A stretch of DNA of 64,000 nt from Eumeta japonica (lineage: Eukaryota > Arthropoda > Insecta > Lepidoptera > Psychidae): contig BGZK01001358.1 of assembly GCA_005406025.1 (NCBI GenBank), forward strand, positions 102,127-166,126, given 5' to 3'. Both the position numbers and the translations under genes were made by a program. The notes beneath the pieces are model-generated. The model was given only the letters and a program-made list of their open reading frames with translations. It had not been told where the DNA came from and did no database searches. Within the stretch, counting starts at the first letter, position 1, and the number at the start of each line of letters is the position of its first letter. Below, piece after piece: positions 11,472 through 23,268 of the stretch.

Positions 11472-13418
11472 TTAACTTTTTTTTAAAGAATGAACCACGT
11501 ATTCTGAAATATACTCCACTACTTTTTCGTCAAATGGTGACAAATATATATAATTTTCGTAATCCCCAAGTGTGTTTACTAATTCAATATCATCTGCGTC
11601 CATTACATCATTATCGTCATAGCATTTTGTTTTAGATGATGTTTTGTTAATTTTATCTATAGGAGACGAACAGTTGCAAATTGCAATTTTCTCTAATGAA
11701 AGACAATTGCCTCTTTCAAAATTTATCAAAACAGCGTGTATTAATTTTTTTTTATAAAACGACTCAAATTGTCGAGCAGTAGGGTTGTCATTTGATCCAC
11801 CATGACTACGCATATAGTAAAAAAATTTTTTGCATCATCCTGGCTGACTTTGTGTAGCTGTAAATATGGCATATTATTAGAAGGATTTAACACTAAGTTC
11901 TGGTATAGCCTTTTTGTACTTTCTATACAGATACAGAAGTCTAGATATTCTGTAAAACGAGGAGATTTCAATAAATTTATACGTTTTATTCCGCCTGACC
12001 TGTTTTTTACGTCAGCTCTTAAATTCATTAGCGTATATTTTGCTTGATCTAGCCTTGTTATAACTCCTTCATAATTATCAGCATTTAACGCCTTTTTATA
12101 TGCATGTTGCCGAGTTCGAGAATTGAGTATGTCAAACAGGTCACAAAAAGTTTTCAAAATTCGGCTGTTGGTATAGTATCAATAAATTGTCTGAATTTCA
12201 AAACATCTCTACAAAAAATTATAGAATCAGCTATACTTTCACTAAAAATTTGAGCTGCGAGTCTAACGTTCATTATTAACGTTCATCTAACGTTCATTTG
12301 TTTTAAAATATATGTGGTTAGCTCGAAGCTAAGTCAAAAAAAATTGCTCGTTTTCTTGCAATTTTATAGATTTTCGATGTGTTCCCAACTTATGCAGTCA
12401 TCGTTTAAATGATTAAAAAATCGGTATGCCTCTAATGCATTTTAAGCCAATTTAAGCATATGGCACGGATCTAGAAATAATGCAATTTGTTGTCCTGTAG
12501 TAGGATCCAAAAATAATGTTTGTAAATTGTTTTCATCGAGACAACATCCTAATTCACTAGCCATAGCTAAATTTATGCTAGTTCCATCGCAAGTCAGTGC
12601 TTTTATTTCAACACCCGTCTCATTGACTAATTGTATGGCTTGAGTTATTAACTAGGCTTTTCTTTTACCATCCATCTTGTTTATAAAAATTATGCAATAC
12701 GTACTTTCCATATTGCGTTTATCGCAGCTAACAAAAACACCAGGACTTCTGTTGCTTTTTCAGAGCAATCACTTGCACAATCGAATCCATAATCGACGTA
12801 CCCATAATTATTCTGAGTATTTCTGTCCCATTCTATAAATATTTTTATTTTCATTTCGTCTATCACTAACGTGCCAAATATCTTTTTTTTTCTTTTGCAG
12901 ACTCTTTTCTTAGTTTTAATGTCCTTAGCGCTTCTTTGGTGAATCCAGGTTTGCCTTCAATAGTGCTATACCATCTTCTCAAGGTGCAGACAAACATGTT
13001 GAATAAGCTTTTCTTACGTTAGCGTACGCATTTGGACAGTAATAGTTGAGTGTAAGTTCCAAACATTTTAGTTCAGGAGAATAAATAGTTGTAGGAATTT
13101 TCTCTGATTTCCTCTTTAGTAATTGTCTGCGAAGCAGTCCTCTGTTTTGAACCTCAATATGTTCTAATGTTAATGAACCTTCCTTGTCCATAAGAGACTT
13201 TTTGTTCAGCGTTTCAATTATTTCTTTTATATCTGTTATTTTTTCTTTTATATTTTGTTTTGATAAGTTAACCGTTTAAGTTTTAAGTTTTTTGTTTTAA
13301 GTCGACGCAATAATTTTTTCTTTCACGGTGTTAAGAAAGGTTCATTTGTGTTTGCTAGTAAAGCCGGCGACGAAGTGGAAGGTCTGCTAATGTCGACATG
13401 AGCAGACGTTGATTTTTC
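11472..13418 (-). pseudogene. Decayed P-element/THAP9-like transposase
   Basis: Read on the minus strand from 13418, the translation follows the P-element/THAP9 family in order. First come a basic/coiled segment (KKLLRRLKTKNLK) and a YSPELKCLELTLNYY block (about 13095-13030), then RWYSTIEGKPGFTKEAL. Next are IDEMKIKIFIEWD and YGYVDYGFDCASD, then TCDGTSINLAM and FLDPCHMLKLA. The C-terminal half follows: VRLAAQIFSESIADS, FCDLFDILNSR, and MRSHGGSNDNPTARQF (from 11813). The Asp residues of VIDEM and TCDG are still present. In-frame stops and several frameshifts, near 12970, 12850, 12700, 12170 and 11825, break it, so it cannot make transposase. An intact 3' splice site (TTTTCTTTTCAG) precedes 13418, fitting an intron-containing source gene. 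The N-terminal THAP zinc-finger exon is not found upstream. The family is inferred by motif recall. Confidence 0.85.
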
Positions 13419-13488
13419 CTGAAAAGAAAATGTAGTAATTCCTTTAAAGAGAACTCAAATAATAAAATACGTAATAATAACAAATAAT

Positions 13489-13534
13489 TTTATTATTACA
13501 CTAAAATTATTTATTATTTTAGTGTAATAATAAA
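13489..13534. repeat. Perfect hairpin, 19-bp arms
   Basis: TTTATTATTACACTAAAAT at 13489-13507, loop of 8 nt, exact inverse at 13516-13534. It lies just upstream of the P-like relic, in what would be its intron or 5' region. It may be a tiny palindromic MITE or a cruciform. Confidence 0.85.
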
Positions 13535-15630
13535 TAACATATTTTATAAGAAATAAGAATTCTTACACTTGTTAAGTACAAAGTTGGTACTACATTTGAA
13601 AACTATCTTCGACTTTTAAGAGAAGAGATAAAACCTGATGAAAGGAAATGTTTAGAATATATACAATTTGTTCTTGTAGGTTGCGAGCTAACCAAATTAT
13701 GACAATTTTCCGTCCACATTTATCTTCGTTTTGGTTCTTTAGGAAATCTAAAAATGCAACAATTGACATTATTTGGTTATTATAATATAACATTTACTAT
13801 AACCAAATTTAAAATATTTTATATCTCCACATATATATAAAAAATATGTTTAGAATAGACGTAAAAATATATTGACATGAATGATATGTCTATCGATAAC
13901 CGATATCAAAAATAATTTCAATCATTATAACTATATTTTAGTGACATAATTCACGCTATTTTAGGACACCAAAATCGATATCAGTTGTAGTACAGCATTA
14001 TCAAGTGTCGTAAAAACTATTCTAATCACTGATTGCTAGACCGATCTGGCAAACTACAGTGAACGTTATATAATGCGGCGATACAAGTTGGTAGATTTTT
14101 TGATCAACTAGTCTACGATTCAAATATTGATTTTAAATATTTTTGATATTTACTAACTTAGTTAATAATGCGTAAATAACGCTTACGGATGAAACATTAC
14201 AATATCTTTCTTCAAGCTAGATGTATTTGATCTGTTTTTGCAGCACATAACAGCACAAGTAGGCATTTTTGACAGCGATAAGGGAGCGCGTGACCAACGG
14301 AAAGTTAGATTCGGTCTGAGTGCCAGTCGCGCGACGTGCAGTTTTATTCTTAATGTTAGATCAATTTTAAGTCCAGAGGGGTAACTAAGCGCGGCATAGC
14401 GCGTCCTCTCCAGTTCAAAATCCTCCTTGATTTAGAAAGACCCATTTCCCACAGTTCAGAATTATTTCCCAAATATATTTTTTCACCAGTAGTAGCGGGG
14501 AAGGGGGTTTGTCATTATATTCAGTCAAAAATAGGTGGTTGCCGCTGTCCTTAAACACTCGCACTCTCAGAGAAGTCACCAGTGTGGGTAGATACAGGAT
14601 ATCCGATAGAGGGGGAATGGGTTGATGAAGAGAAGTAGGATGATGTTGGGAAAATGGGAGTGTTCAAAAGAGAGTGGCCTACCAAAACTCTCACTCACTC
14701 GACGGAAAGCAACAGCAGAAGCAATTACTGCAAGTCTGTGTACTGTAATAATGTGGTATCTCACTGGACGAGCTGGCCCATTATGCCTCGCTGCAGTTAA
14801 ATTGACCACGACATAGTCCACCATATTTAAAATAATTTATCAAAGGGAAAAACAAATAATATTGCTATTATAAATTATAATACATAGTGCGCTTAATTTC
14901 TGCCATCCAGTTTGTATGACATAATAAAAGCGGAGTCCATGTGAAGTCGCATAAAACGAATCAGTGCTAATAATTCATACAAATTAACGTATAGAACAAA
15001 GGGCTAAAACGTTTTGACAATCACACATGTGTTAAGACGTCACCTGGGCACAGCGCGGCGAGTTAGGGTGAGATTTAATTAAGGGCGAGCGGCGACCGGC
15101 CATATTATAACCGATACATCTTCGTCTAGCGCACCTAGCGCCGGTCAAGGGTGTACCGTGTTATGAAAAAGAAGCGAAAATGTAATATCGAAGCATAAAA
15201 AAAAAGTTTCGTTGTGCGATATCTACGAATACACACGTTAGCCCTAGGTCCGATTTCACCGATCAAAGTTAAAAATTAATAGGTCGGAAAATAGAAATTA
15301 AATACTATTCTGTATGATGAAAAGATTCTAAACTCAATAGGCTGTTAGTTGTTAACATTTGGTTCGTGAAATTGGGTCTTAGGCTGTTGTTTTTATGAAA
15401 AATTATAGATCGCTATTTTACTAAAGCTGCAAATTTCATCCCAAAGAGGCCACATGTTCACTTACGAAGGAATGTATCCCATTAATGATTTCATCATTAT
15501 AACTGAACCTGTGTGAAATTTCATATTGACTGTTCGCCTTTTGAAGGCGTCATTCAAAATACATGAGTGAACCACATTAAACCGATATTAGTAATAACTT
15601 TTTATTTGATCAGTATTTATTAAATAAACT
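13535..15630. other. No gene seen; CpG-rich patch near 15040-15150
   Basis: Mostly AT-rich. Frames of 82 and 64 codons overlap on opposite strands at 14576-14824; I recognise no domain in either. 15040-15150 is CpG-dense (CAGCGCGGCGAG, GGCGAGCGGCGACCGGCC) and could be regulatory. 14280-14345 is also CpG-rich. Confidence 0.35.
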
Positions 15631-15641
15631 GTATTTTATAT

Positions 15642-16625
15642 TTTTACATAGATTCCTTTTCTTCCAATGCATTTTTGCCAGCACGTAGGAAGTTTTTTGG
15701 TTTCGTCACCAAATAAAGAAGAAGGACGCGTACGCAGTCAGCTGCGCACAAAGTGCTCTACTTATTTGTCAGGCTCAAAACATTCTCCTAGCGCATTCTT
15801 AAACGAACCAAACATGTGGCAATCACATGGCGAGGTGTATCGACTATATGGAGAGTCCTAAATAGCAGTTCAATGCATTTCAGAGAGTTTTTTTTGGGTT
15901 CTGTCAGCTGAAAATTGCAGTAATAACACGCATTAACATTTCTTTGCTCTCGAAGGAAATCAACGAGCAAAACTCTTTCATAGTTCCTAGTAAATATTCC
16001 TAAAAGTTTATCTGAATACAAGAGATTTTTCGCCTATACCGGACAATCTTCATTTTCTCGCCGTCAATCTATACTTGATCCCTTAGACTTAGGCATATAA
16101 TGTATAATGATGGATCCCGGTCTCATCACACATCACAATACGACATGGAAATGCTTTCTCACCCACTTCATATCGTAACAGTAGTCGTTGAGAATTTTCA
16201 AAACGGTCACTGCATTGTTTCTCATTCAAAAGCTTCGCAACGCACCTTGCACAAACTTTCCGGAATTGCAGTTTATTTTTAACGATGGATTGGACACTCC
16301 TATAGACGATTTTCAATGTCTGTTGGATTTCCGTTAGCGTCAAGCGACTCTCGTTCTCAATAAGCTCACAAAGGCGTCGATGTTTGCTTGAGTTATTATT
16401 GTTTTCGGACGACGTTTATGGATATTGTTTTTGTACGGCATCTCGTCCGCCAAGAAATTTTTTGCGTCAAAATTTTACGCGAGTCTTTGACAAGGTTGGG
16501 TCTCCGTATTGATCACGCAATTTTTGCCAAATTTCATTCGAAGCACCTTTTTCATGTGATATTCATTTATAAGAGTCAATATCACAATACATTGTGCAAT
16601 AGAATACAGTACACTGCTTCCTCGC
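15642..16625 (-). pseudogene. Mariner-family transposase relic
   Basis: On the minus strand, in several frames, the order is: KGASNEIWQKLRDQYGD; RPKTIITQANID; LTLTEIQQTLKI; FRKVCARCVAKLL; CQRLLLRYEV-type segment (QRLLLRYEVGEK); and the catalytic block CDETGIHHYT (about 16105-16125). Then come LGIFTRNYERVLLVDF, CDCHMFGSFKNALGE and a C-terminal ILFGDE-like tail ending IGRKGIYVKI. Mariner DD34D transposases normally have DETW at the first catalytic Asp; here Trp is Gly. The HDNARPH block is degraded. Multiple stops and frameshifts make it inactive. I did not find clear terminal inverted repeats. Confidence 0.8.
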
Positions 16626-16639
16626 TCATCGCGGTCTAA

Positions 16640-18344
16640 GCATGGGGTTCACCCCTTCCGCTTCTCAACGTCTCACCTCCATCCATCGTTCTCTATAGCC
16701 TGTAGGACGCAAAGGTAGGTTTAAATTTGATTCGCCCACGCATAAACAAGCAAATGAGCGTAATAACCTTCGCATTTAGAATGTCAGAATGAACAATACG
16801 AAAAAAGTCGTATGAATTTATGTATTTACACATTTTAAAAGCCTTTAGACTTTTTTGTGTTACACGTTAGAAAACATTCTGTTTACAAAAATTCCACATC
16901 TCATACGATATCTTTTATACTTTAGTTTGTCAGCCGCGTGCTTATACGAGGAATTATATTATTTTTAAATGAACCTGTGCAAAGTAATTCAAGCATTCAT
17001 AGAGACAATCGCGCTTCTTTTCAAATTAATGAAATTTATTAATAAAAATCTATATTAAGCTACTTATGAAGTACTATAGATTGCTTTTAACGTGTAATTA
17101 TCGTCTTCTTTAAGGCATTTTTTTTAAGACGCAACATGGATTTTAACGAATCAACTAACTTTGGCTTTAGCAGTTTTTTTTTATACATCTACGATAAAAA
17201 AAATTAAGGTTGCAAAGACAAAAAAAAACGTTCGCTCTTAAAAGTGTGATTCTTTCAAGTCGTTTATGGACGTACGTGCCTCCGTATGAATGCGGCATCT
17301 CGCCAACGACAGCAGTGCGGTACCCTGAAGCAGGTAGCGGGTAGTGACAAATAACTTGACTAAGTAGCTTAATACGGTAACAGCAAGCTCGTGTAGCTGA
17401 CAACCGACGTCTCAACTTGACTGATTGATGCTTGAAACGCCGTTCGCGTAGCGGCGGTTCTGAGGGGGCCTTTGAAGAATATTGCCTGGAACTACCCCAT
17501 AATTAAAACATTGTATACGTGTTTATTAGCATATCTTACGAATTTGATATAACTTTGCCGCTGTGAATGCACTTTGTATAATTTAATAATTTATTATATA
17601 TACATAATATAATTTAAATAATTTAATGCATAAGGTTATTTTGCATTAAAATTATTACTTATTCATTAAATTACATTACGCATCACACTACGGTAAATTT
17701 ACAAAGACAGTTTATGTTCTAGATCATTTTATATACACGAGAGACATTTTGAATTAAAGCTGTTAATTTTCAAAGATTCTCCATTACGGCATAATCAAGA
17801 ACAAAAGTTGAGTCAATTATTGTACTAATTAAAAAACAGATTGGTTTTTGAATAGCACCTTATTAAATATGGGCATGACCATTTCCTAAACGACAGATAT
17901 TAAAATAAGTCTTAAATTTTAATTTTAAAACAAATTTTGTTAGTTTAAAAATGTTAACTTGAGTTTTTCGCACACGGGAAACAATTTTTCTCAAGTGCTA
18001 AAATATAAATAAATAATAACAACGTTTTCTGAAATGAAAATAAAAAAAGAAAATTGTTTTTATAGTTAGTAACAAAAGACATTTCCTATATGTTATAACC
18101 TTCATTTACAACGTTTAAAGTATGTAGTTTCTATTGTAAAAAAGGATATATTAAACAATATCCTATTATTAGCAGCACAAATATATTTCCATATCGCACT
18201 TACGTTACCCTATTCTGCACTGGTGGACGCTATTTATGTCTCATTACACCACATGCATAAACAATGAGTGCATCTCATATTTTGGGCGGAGTGCACTCAG
18301 CCGCCGACAGGAGACCGCACTCTTCATTGTTTAAAATGTTCGTA
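16640..18344. other. No gene seen; CpG patch near 17230-17460
   Basis: AT-rich except 17230-17460, which is CpG-rich (GTTTATGGACGTACGTGCC, GCCGTTCGCGTAGCGGCGG). That patch creates an 82-codon minus-strand frame (17415-17167) with no recognised domain. 17570-17670 is an AT-only run with TAATTTAAATAA words. Confidence 0.35.
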
Positions 18345-19050
18345 TTTTTAGGGTTCCGAGTCAAAATGGGAAAAACGGAACCCTTATAGTTTCATCATAT
18401 CCGTCCATCCGTCCGTCCGTTCGTATAACACAGGCATTTTATTAAAAAACCACAAGAAGTATATTGATAAAATTTATAATGTAGGTGCTGTATAAGCCGT
18501 TGTTTAGTTTAGTAGTTAAACAATAAAAATAAATATTTATAGAGAGGGGCACTCCATACATGTAAAAGAAGCTGAAAAAAAATTTTTTCAGCGAACATTA
18601 ATGTGTTGCGCATACTATGACAATCCTTATATTTCCTAAACCGTATGTCCAAAAAATATGAAAAAAAAAACTTAGGTAACGCTTAACAAATACTTAATAA
18701 CTTGTTTTGAACATGATCGATTAAAATGTTTTTGAGTTATTAACGAAAAATTGCTCTTCTCAACAAAAGACGTAAGTGCCATGAAAATATGCTCTTTTGC
18801 TGATGCACTTTAGTTTACACTAGTTCAATGGTTATAGTCGACATACCAATTTATTTTTCTAGTTATAGGCGACTACAGTGCTTATAACTATTCTGTACCG
18901 GAAACATGGAAAAAGTGTAACAACGTAATTTTTTCATCTGTAGTGCATTTCTTTGTAATAATGGCTTGGAACCCTATATATACTTGGAACAAATGGAACC
19001 CTATATTGAGCATGGTCCGACATGCTCTTGGCTAGTTTTTTTTAATATCC
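18345..19050. mobile_element. Partial copy of the GGTTCCG inverted-repeat element
   Basis: It begins TTTTTAGGGTTCCGAG and follows the 811-1600 copy nearly throughout. Shared blocks include the CCGTCCGTCCGT run, CCATACATGTAA, CCGTATGTCCAAAAAATATG, GTTTTTGAGTTATT, TTTTCTAGTTATAGGC and GAGCATGGTCC. It stops after CATGCTCTTG; the right half and right inverted repeat are missing. The non-coding left part is strongly alike in both copies. Confidence 0.8.
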
Positions 19051-19969
19051 GACTATTTTTTTAAATATTCTACTACAGGGCAAGCGTTATCGAAGAAGGA
19101 GACAATATCAGTCATATCCCGCACCAGTGTGTGTAAGGATTTTTACATACTAAAGACCTAGTGAACACTTTTTGATATGCCAGTTTTCTAGTGATGATTT
19201 CCTTCGCCCTTATAAAGATGTCCAGAAACTTTATCCGTACGTATCATCCACCATTACGCGTTCCAGTACAACGAAACCATTTGAAAGTTCGAGTTGCAAC
19301 GAATCGAAGCTTCGAATGTTAACAATAATAAGACGGGAAATAGTCTCCATCACGTATGACTATAATTAAAAGTAAAGAAGAAAAATTGTTTAATAACTAT
19401 TCCTCTTGTTGTGTTGCGTTAATTATAATGTGGCACTGAACATGCGGCGATGATTGTCAAATTAATCATTTTGCTCAGTTTTGTCGTCGAAAAGAAGTAA
19501 ACTTTATTTCGTATATCGGACCTGACTCGAATTGATTTCCTGCGAGAGTTCCTTTGAAGAATCGCCGAAATAAGAGTTTATCTCGAAAAAGTCCACCCTC
19601 CACCCCTCTATCTCTTCAAAAAATCAGCCAGTCGTTACCCCTCGGGTTATCCTGTCCCATACCAATTATTTGATTTTCAGCTCATAGCCATCTCGTTTTA
19701 TGTTAAAGTTACTTAATACCCGAAAGTTGGTTGACTTAATGTTATGTGTATGTTATTGACTTAAAGAAATTTGACCACATAAATTTTTTTTAGCGTTAGG
19801 ATATGTCAAGGTCATTTAGACTTCCAACGAATAAAATTTCATTGTTTTGAGTACAAGGTACGCTGGTCTGTTCGATGTACTTAAAGTTTTCATTGCTTTA
19901 TTGCCTTGTCGATGATAAACTCAAAACATTTTCGTCTTTACCGTCTCTCTGTCAGTAGAGTATTTTAAA
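19051..19969. other. No gene seen
   Basis: A 65-codon plus-strand frame (19172-19369) has no recognisable domain. The remainder is AT-rich with a small CpG-containing stretch at 19250-19330. Confidence 0.35.
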
Positions 19970-19971
19970 TA

Positions 19972-20604
19972 CAGTTGAACCTCGATAAGTTAAAGTCCAA
20001 GGGAAACACAAAATATTTTAAGTTATAGAGGTTTTAAGTTATCAAGGGTCTATGTTAGGAATAGGTTAATATAGAGGAAGGTGTGTAGATATGTATGTAT
20101 GTACCCTTGTTCCACCCTTTATCAGCGTATGTGAGTGTTGTTAGTTTTCTTTTTGAACTCATTTTAAGCCAGTTTTATCACACAGTAAGTAAAGCGATGT
20201 TTCCAGGACAATGATCAAAAACTTATGATCCAAGGCTTACTTATGTCTTAAGGCTAACCGCCGCAAAGCTTTAAAGAATTTCGAAGAAGCAAACAATAGG
20301 TGACATATGTATTGTTTACGTTAACAATTTAACTAGTGAACACGTGCAAGCAATAAATACCGAAAACTTTTGTTTTGCACACTCTTTTAAAATGACTCAT
20401 TGACAAACAATTTTATGTTATAGAGGTTGTGGAAACATTTCTTTAAGTGACTGAGGGCCAATACAGAGATTGCTTATTTAAGCTATAGAGGTTGCGTATT
20501 TTAAGTTATAGAGGTTTTGGGCCCTGATGGGAAGGGAACATCTTATTTTTTGAAGTTATAAAGGTTTTTAAGTTACCGAGGTTTGAGTTATCAAGGTTCT
20601 ACTG
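19972..20604. mobile_element. 633-bp MITE with pogo/Tc1-type ends
   Basis: The left end is CAGTTGAACCTCGATAAG and the right end, read inward, is CAGTAGAACCTTGATAAC. Both are flanked outside by TA (19970-19971 and 20605-20606), the Tc1/mariner/pogo target duplication. TTATAGAGGTT and TTATCAAGG phrases recur near both ends (about 20005-20045 and 20420-20590), so the ends are themselves repetitive. There is no transposase frame, so it is non-autonomous. Confidence 0.75.
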
Positions 20605-22300
20605 TATCAGTTATGAAATTACTGGATCATTGTGTCCTCTCCTATCTTCAAAAATATAAAAGTACGTAATAAAAAAATATGTACACCTTGAATAATTAGA
20701 CGTCGATTAAAACATACTCTTTATAATTTAAAATGTAATCGCGAGAGCAATCTATACGCCCAAGTGAAAATAAAATAGAATCATTTGATAAAATTTGGCA
20801 TATAATTAGGCCTTTGCCAATAGTCCTATTTTTTTAATATTAAAACTTATCCTATCATGAATATCTTTCGAAATACTGAATCATTATAAATAAAACGTCA
20901 ACATTCATTCATAGGTATTGTATTTATTAATAAATACAAGTATCTGTTCTCACGAGGACGAAATTATCTGAAATTTTTAAAACAACTTTGACGTGACTAG
21001 TATTTTGTACAACGCTTTCCATGTTGTATTATACTTAACATTTATTCATATGTTGAGCACACCGTTTGTGATACAACACGATATGATACAATTCCTGAAG
21101 AGGTTACCAATTTCATACTCCTCCCTTTCGTGCTCACTGCCTAAATGCATAGGTATATTCTTTTCTCGTGTAGAATTATCACGTATGTTGGCGAGAAAAT
21201 ACGGCAGGTGAGCAAGTAAGCAGTCCGAGTGGGTTCAGTAAATAACGACTGGAGGCGATCTAGTGTAGGGTGACCAAAGGTTTAAAAACAATAATATCTA
21301 TGTGTATATAAACTTTTCATAAATCTTTGCAATTTTAAGTATAATCCATTCTATACAACGTTTACTAATTCAACTTTTGACATAACGTGTAGCCTGACTC
21401 AATCTATTTGTCTTAGACGGGCTAATATTCGTTTCCTACATTTCGAAGCTTGCTTGCTTGAATATTGATTACTTCATGGACTTTCAGTTTAGTCAAATTT
21501 TTATAAGACTCTTTTTTTCCCGTTTTCGTTTTTTACTCATTTTTGTCTATTATAGTACAGGGTCAGTTTGTTTTCATTTCTGTTTCTATTTCACTTAAAA
21601 TTTAACTCTATTTTTTTGTATCATATGTTTATTAACGATATGTTGTAAATTATTAGAGTAGGAAATTTCTGTAACTAATTTCAAATATGTTTTTACTCTT
21701 TGACTTTGATTACTTCAAACAAAGGATGTATTGTGAATTATTATTTTCAATAGTAATTATAGAGTAATAGAGAAAATATTAGCCCCTTAATTCATGTTAA
21801 AATTGTTAATATTTAAATTAAAAAAAAAATTAATATTTCTTAATACTTTTTAAGCTTTTGTATACTAAATTATGTAAAATATAATATTAAAAAAAAATTA
21901 CCTAATAGACTTTATATGCCTTGTTTTGGGTGACGATGTTTTTTTCTGTATAATATTGTTCTTAAAAATAAGATACATCTGAAACATTTTTTTTTTTAAT
22001 TTCAAATCGCGTACCTCTAACCTTAAACTTTACGTTGTTTCAAATATTATAAATCCCAAATATATATATGTATTAAATAATTTCTTTATAATCGCGATTA
22101 GGGGTTGTCCATTAATCGCGTGATGTCTTTTAGAAACATTTCAGAATATTATCTTTAAATATACGTACATTGTCGCCTCAGACGGTTAACCTGGCGGGCG
22201 GAGAGGAAAATCGATTCAACTGAGTGTCCCACGACACCTTTCATTTTTCTTACAAAACGATGCAAAAAGTATGTCGTTTCCCGAATTCATAGTGTCACCA
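20605..22300. other. No gene seen
   Basis: AT-rich sequence. A CpG-containing stretch lies at 21170-21260. About 22105-22140 (GGGGTTGTCCATTAATCGCG) resembles a common insect interspersed repeat phrase. No coding support. Confidence 0.35.
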
Positions 22301-22321
22301 CAAAGTTTTTGTTCATTGCAG

Positions 22322-22372
22322 TGGGACGGCTGGCCCGCCGCCAGCCCCGGTCCGTTCCGTATTAGGCCGTAA
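22322..22372 (+). CDS. Candidate short terminal exon (speculative)
   Basis: A good 3' splice site, GTTTTTGTTCATTGCAG, ends at 22321. It is followed by an abruptly GC-rich segment which in phase 0 reads WDGWPAASPGPFRIRP then TAA. A second frame stays open to about 22470. GC-rich, Pro/Ala-rich sequence behind an acceptor is unusual here and looks exon-like. There is no partner exon in view, no family match that I recognise, and the phase is unknown. It could also be a chance CpG island or part of an old repeat. Confidence 0.2.
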   Translation, partial: WDGWPAASPGPFRIRP

Positions 22373-22479
22373 TCTATCAAATATTTATGTACACTTTTCG
22401 CATCTTTCAATATATACGTGTGTACGTATTGCAGTTTTAGAGATCGAGAGGGTTCTCAGTGAACCATAATCTGCACACG

Positions 22480-23268
22480 CGTGCATGTGCAGTGAACAAC
22501 TTTGATTGATTTGTTATGACATTCAAAAATTTAAGTTGTTCTCCGCCAGCTTAGTAGAGTGTAGATTAATAAAGCAATGATTTTTTTTCATTCTACGATT
22601 AACATTTCTCGCGATTTCAAATAATTACAACTTTTCTAATATTCAAACAAAAATCCATTATTTTTTTATATATAAATTCCAGATTTTGTTCATAGACATA
22701 ATCGATTTCGATGCGAAATTTGATTACAGAAATTCGTGCATAATCGATAGACAATCGTATCCAACAGGATTTAAGAAAAGGGGACTATATTGGTTTGCTT
22801 AGTTTAATACTCTTTAATTATACAGGTTATATACGAGACGCTACAATACGCAAATATGTTACTTTACATGTAAATTGTTTTATTTATTAGTTACGCAAAA
22901 TATTCTGTGCATTCCACGTAGACAATGATTGGGATTTTTCTTCACAATCCATTTTGGAAACTTCTGATATCTATGAAATTAAGAAATATATATTACGTGC
23001 TCATCGTAACTAACAGTAACCTGGCAGTTAACTTTTAAGATTTTTTGAAGCGACATATTTCATAGTTTTGCTAAATATTAAATAAAGTAAATATCGTGTT
23101 TAATAGCCAAAACTTTTAATTTTTAACTGTGTTAAAATTTTAATAAAGTTTTATATTTTAGGAAAAAAAGAAAAATATAAAACTTGTGTAATAAAATAAA
23201 AATTATATTTAAATACTACTGATTTTGAAACACTCCACTGTTACGGTATACATTTGTTATTTGATAAA
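22480..23268. other. No gene seen
   Basis: AT-rich sequence with TAATTA words and poly-T runs. No repeat end or coding frame recognised before the MITE. Confidence 0.35.

Noticed and set aside
13590..13793. THAP-domain exon upstream of the P-like relic
   Set aside because: The 67-codon frame lacks the C2CH zinc-binding pattern and the AVPTIF-type end of a THAP domain.
14576..14824. Opposed 82- and 64-codon frames
   Set aside because: No domain, no codon bias, and similar openness on both strands; likely chance in a slightly GC-richer patch.
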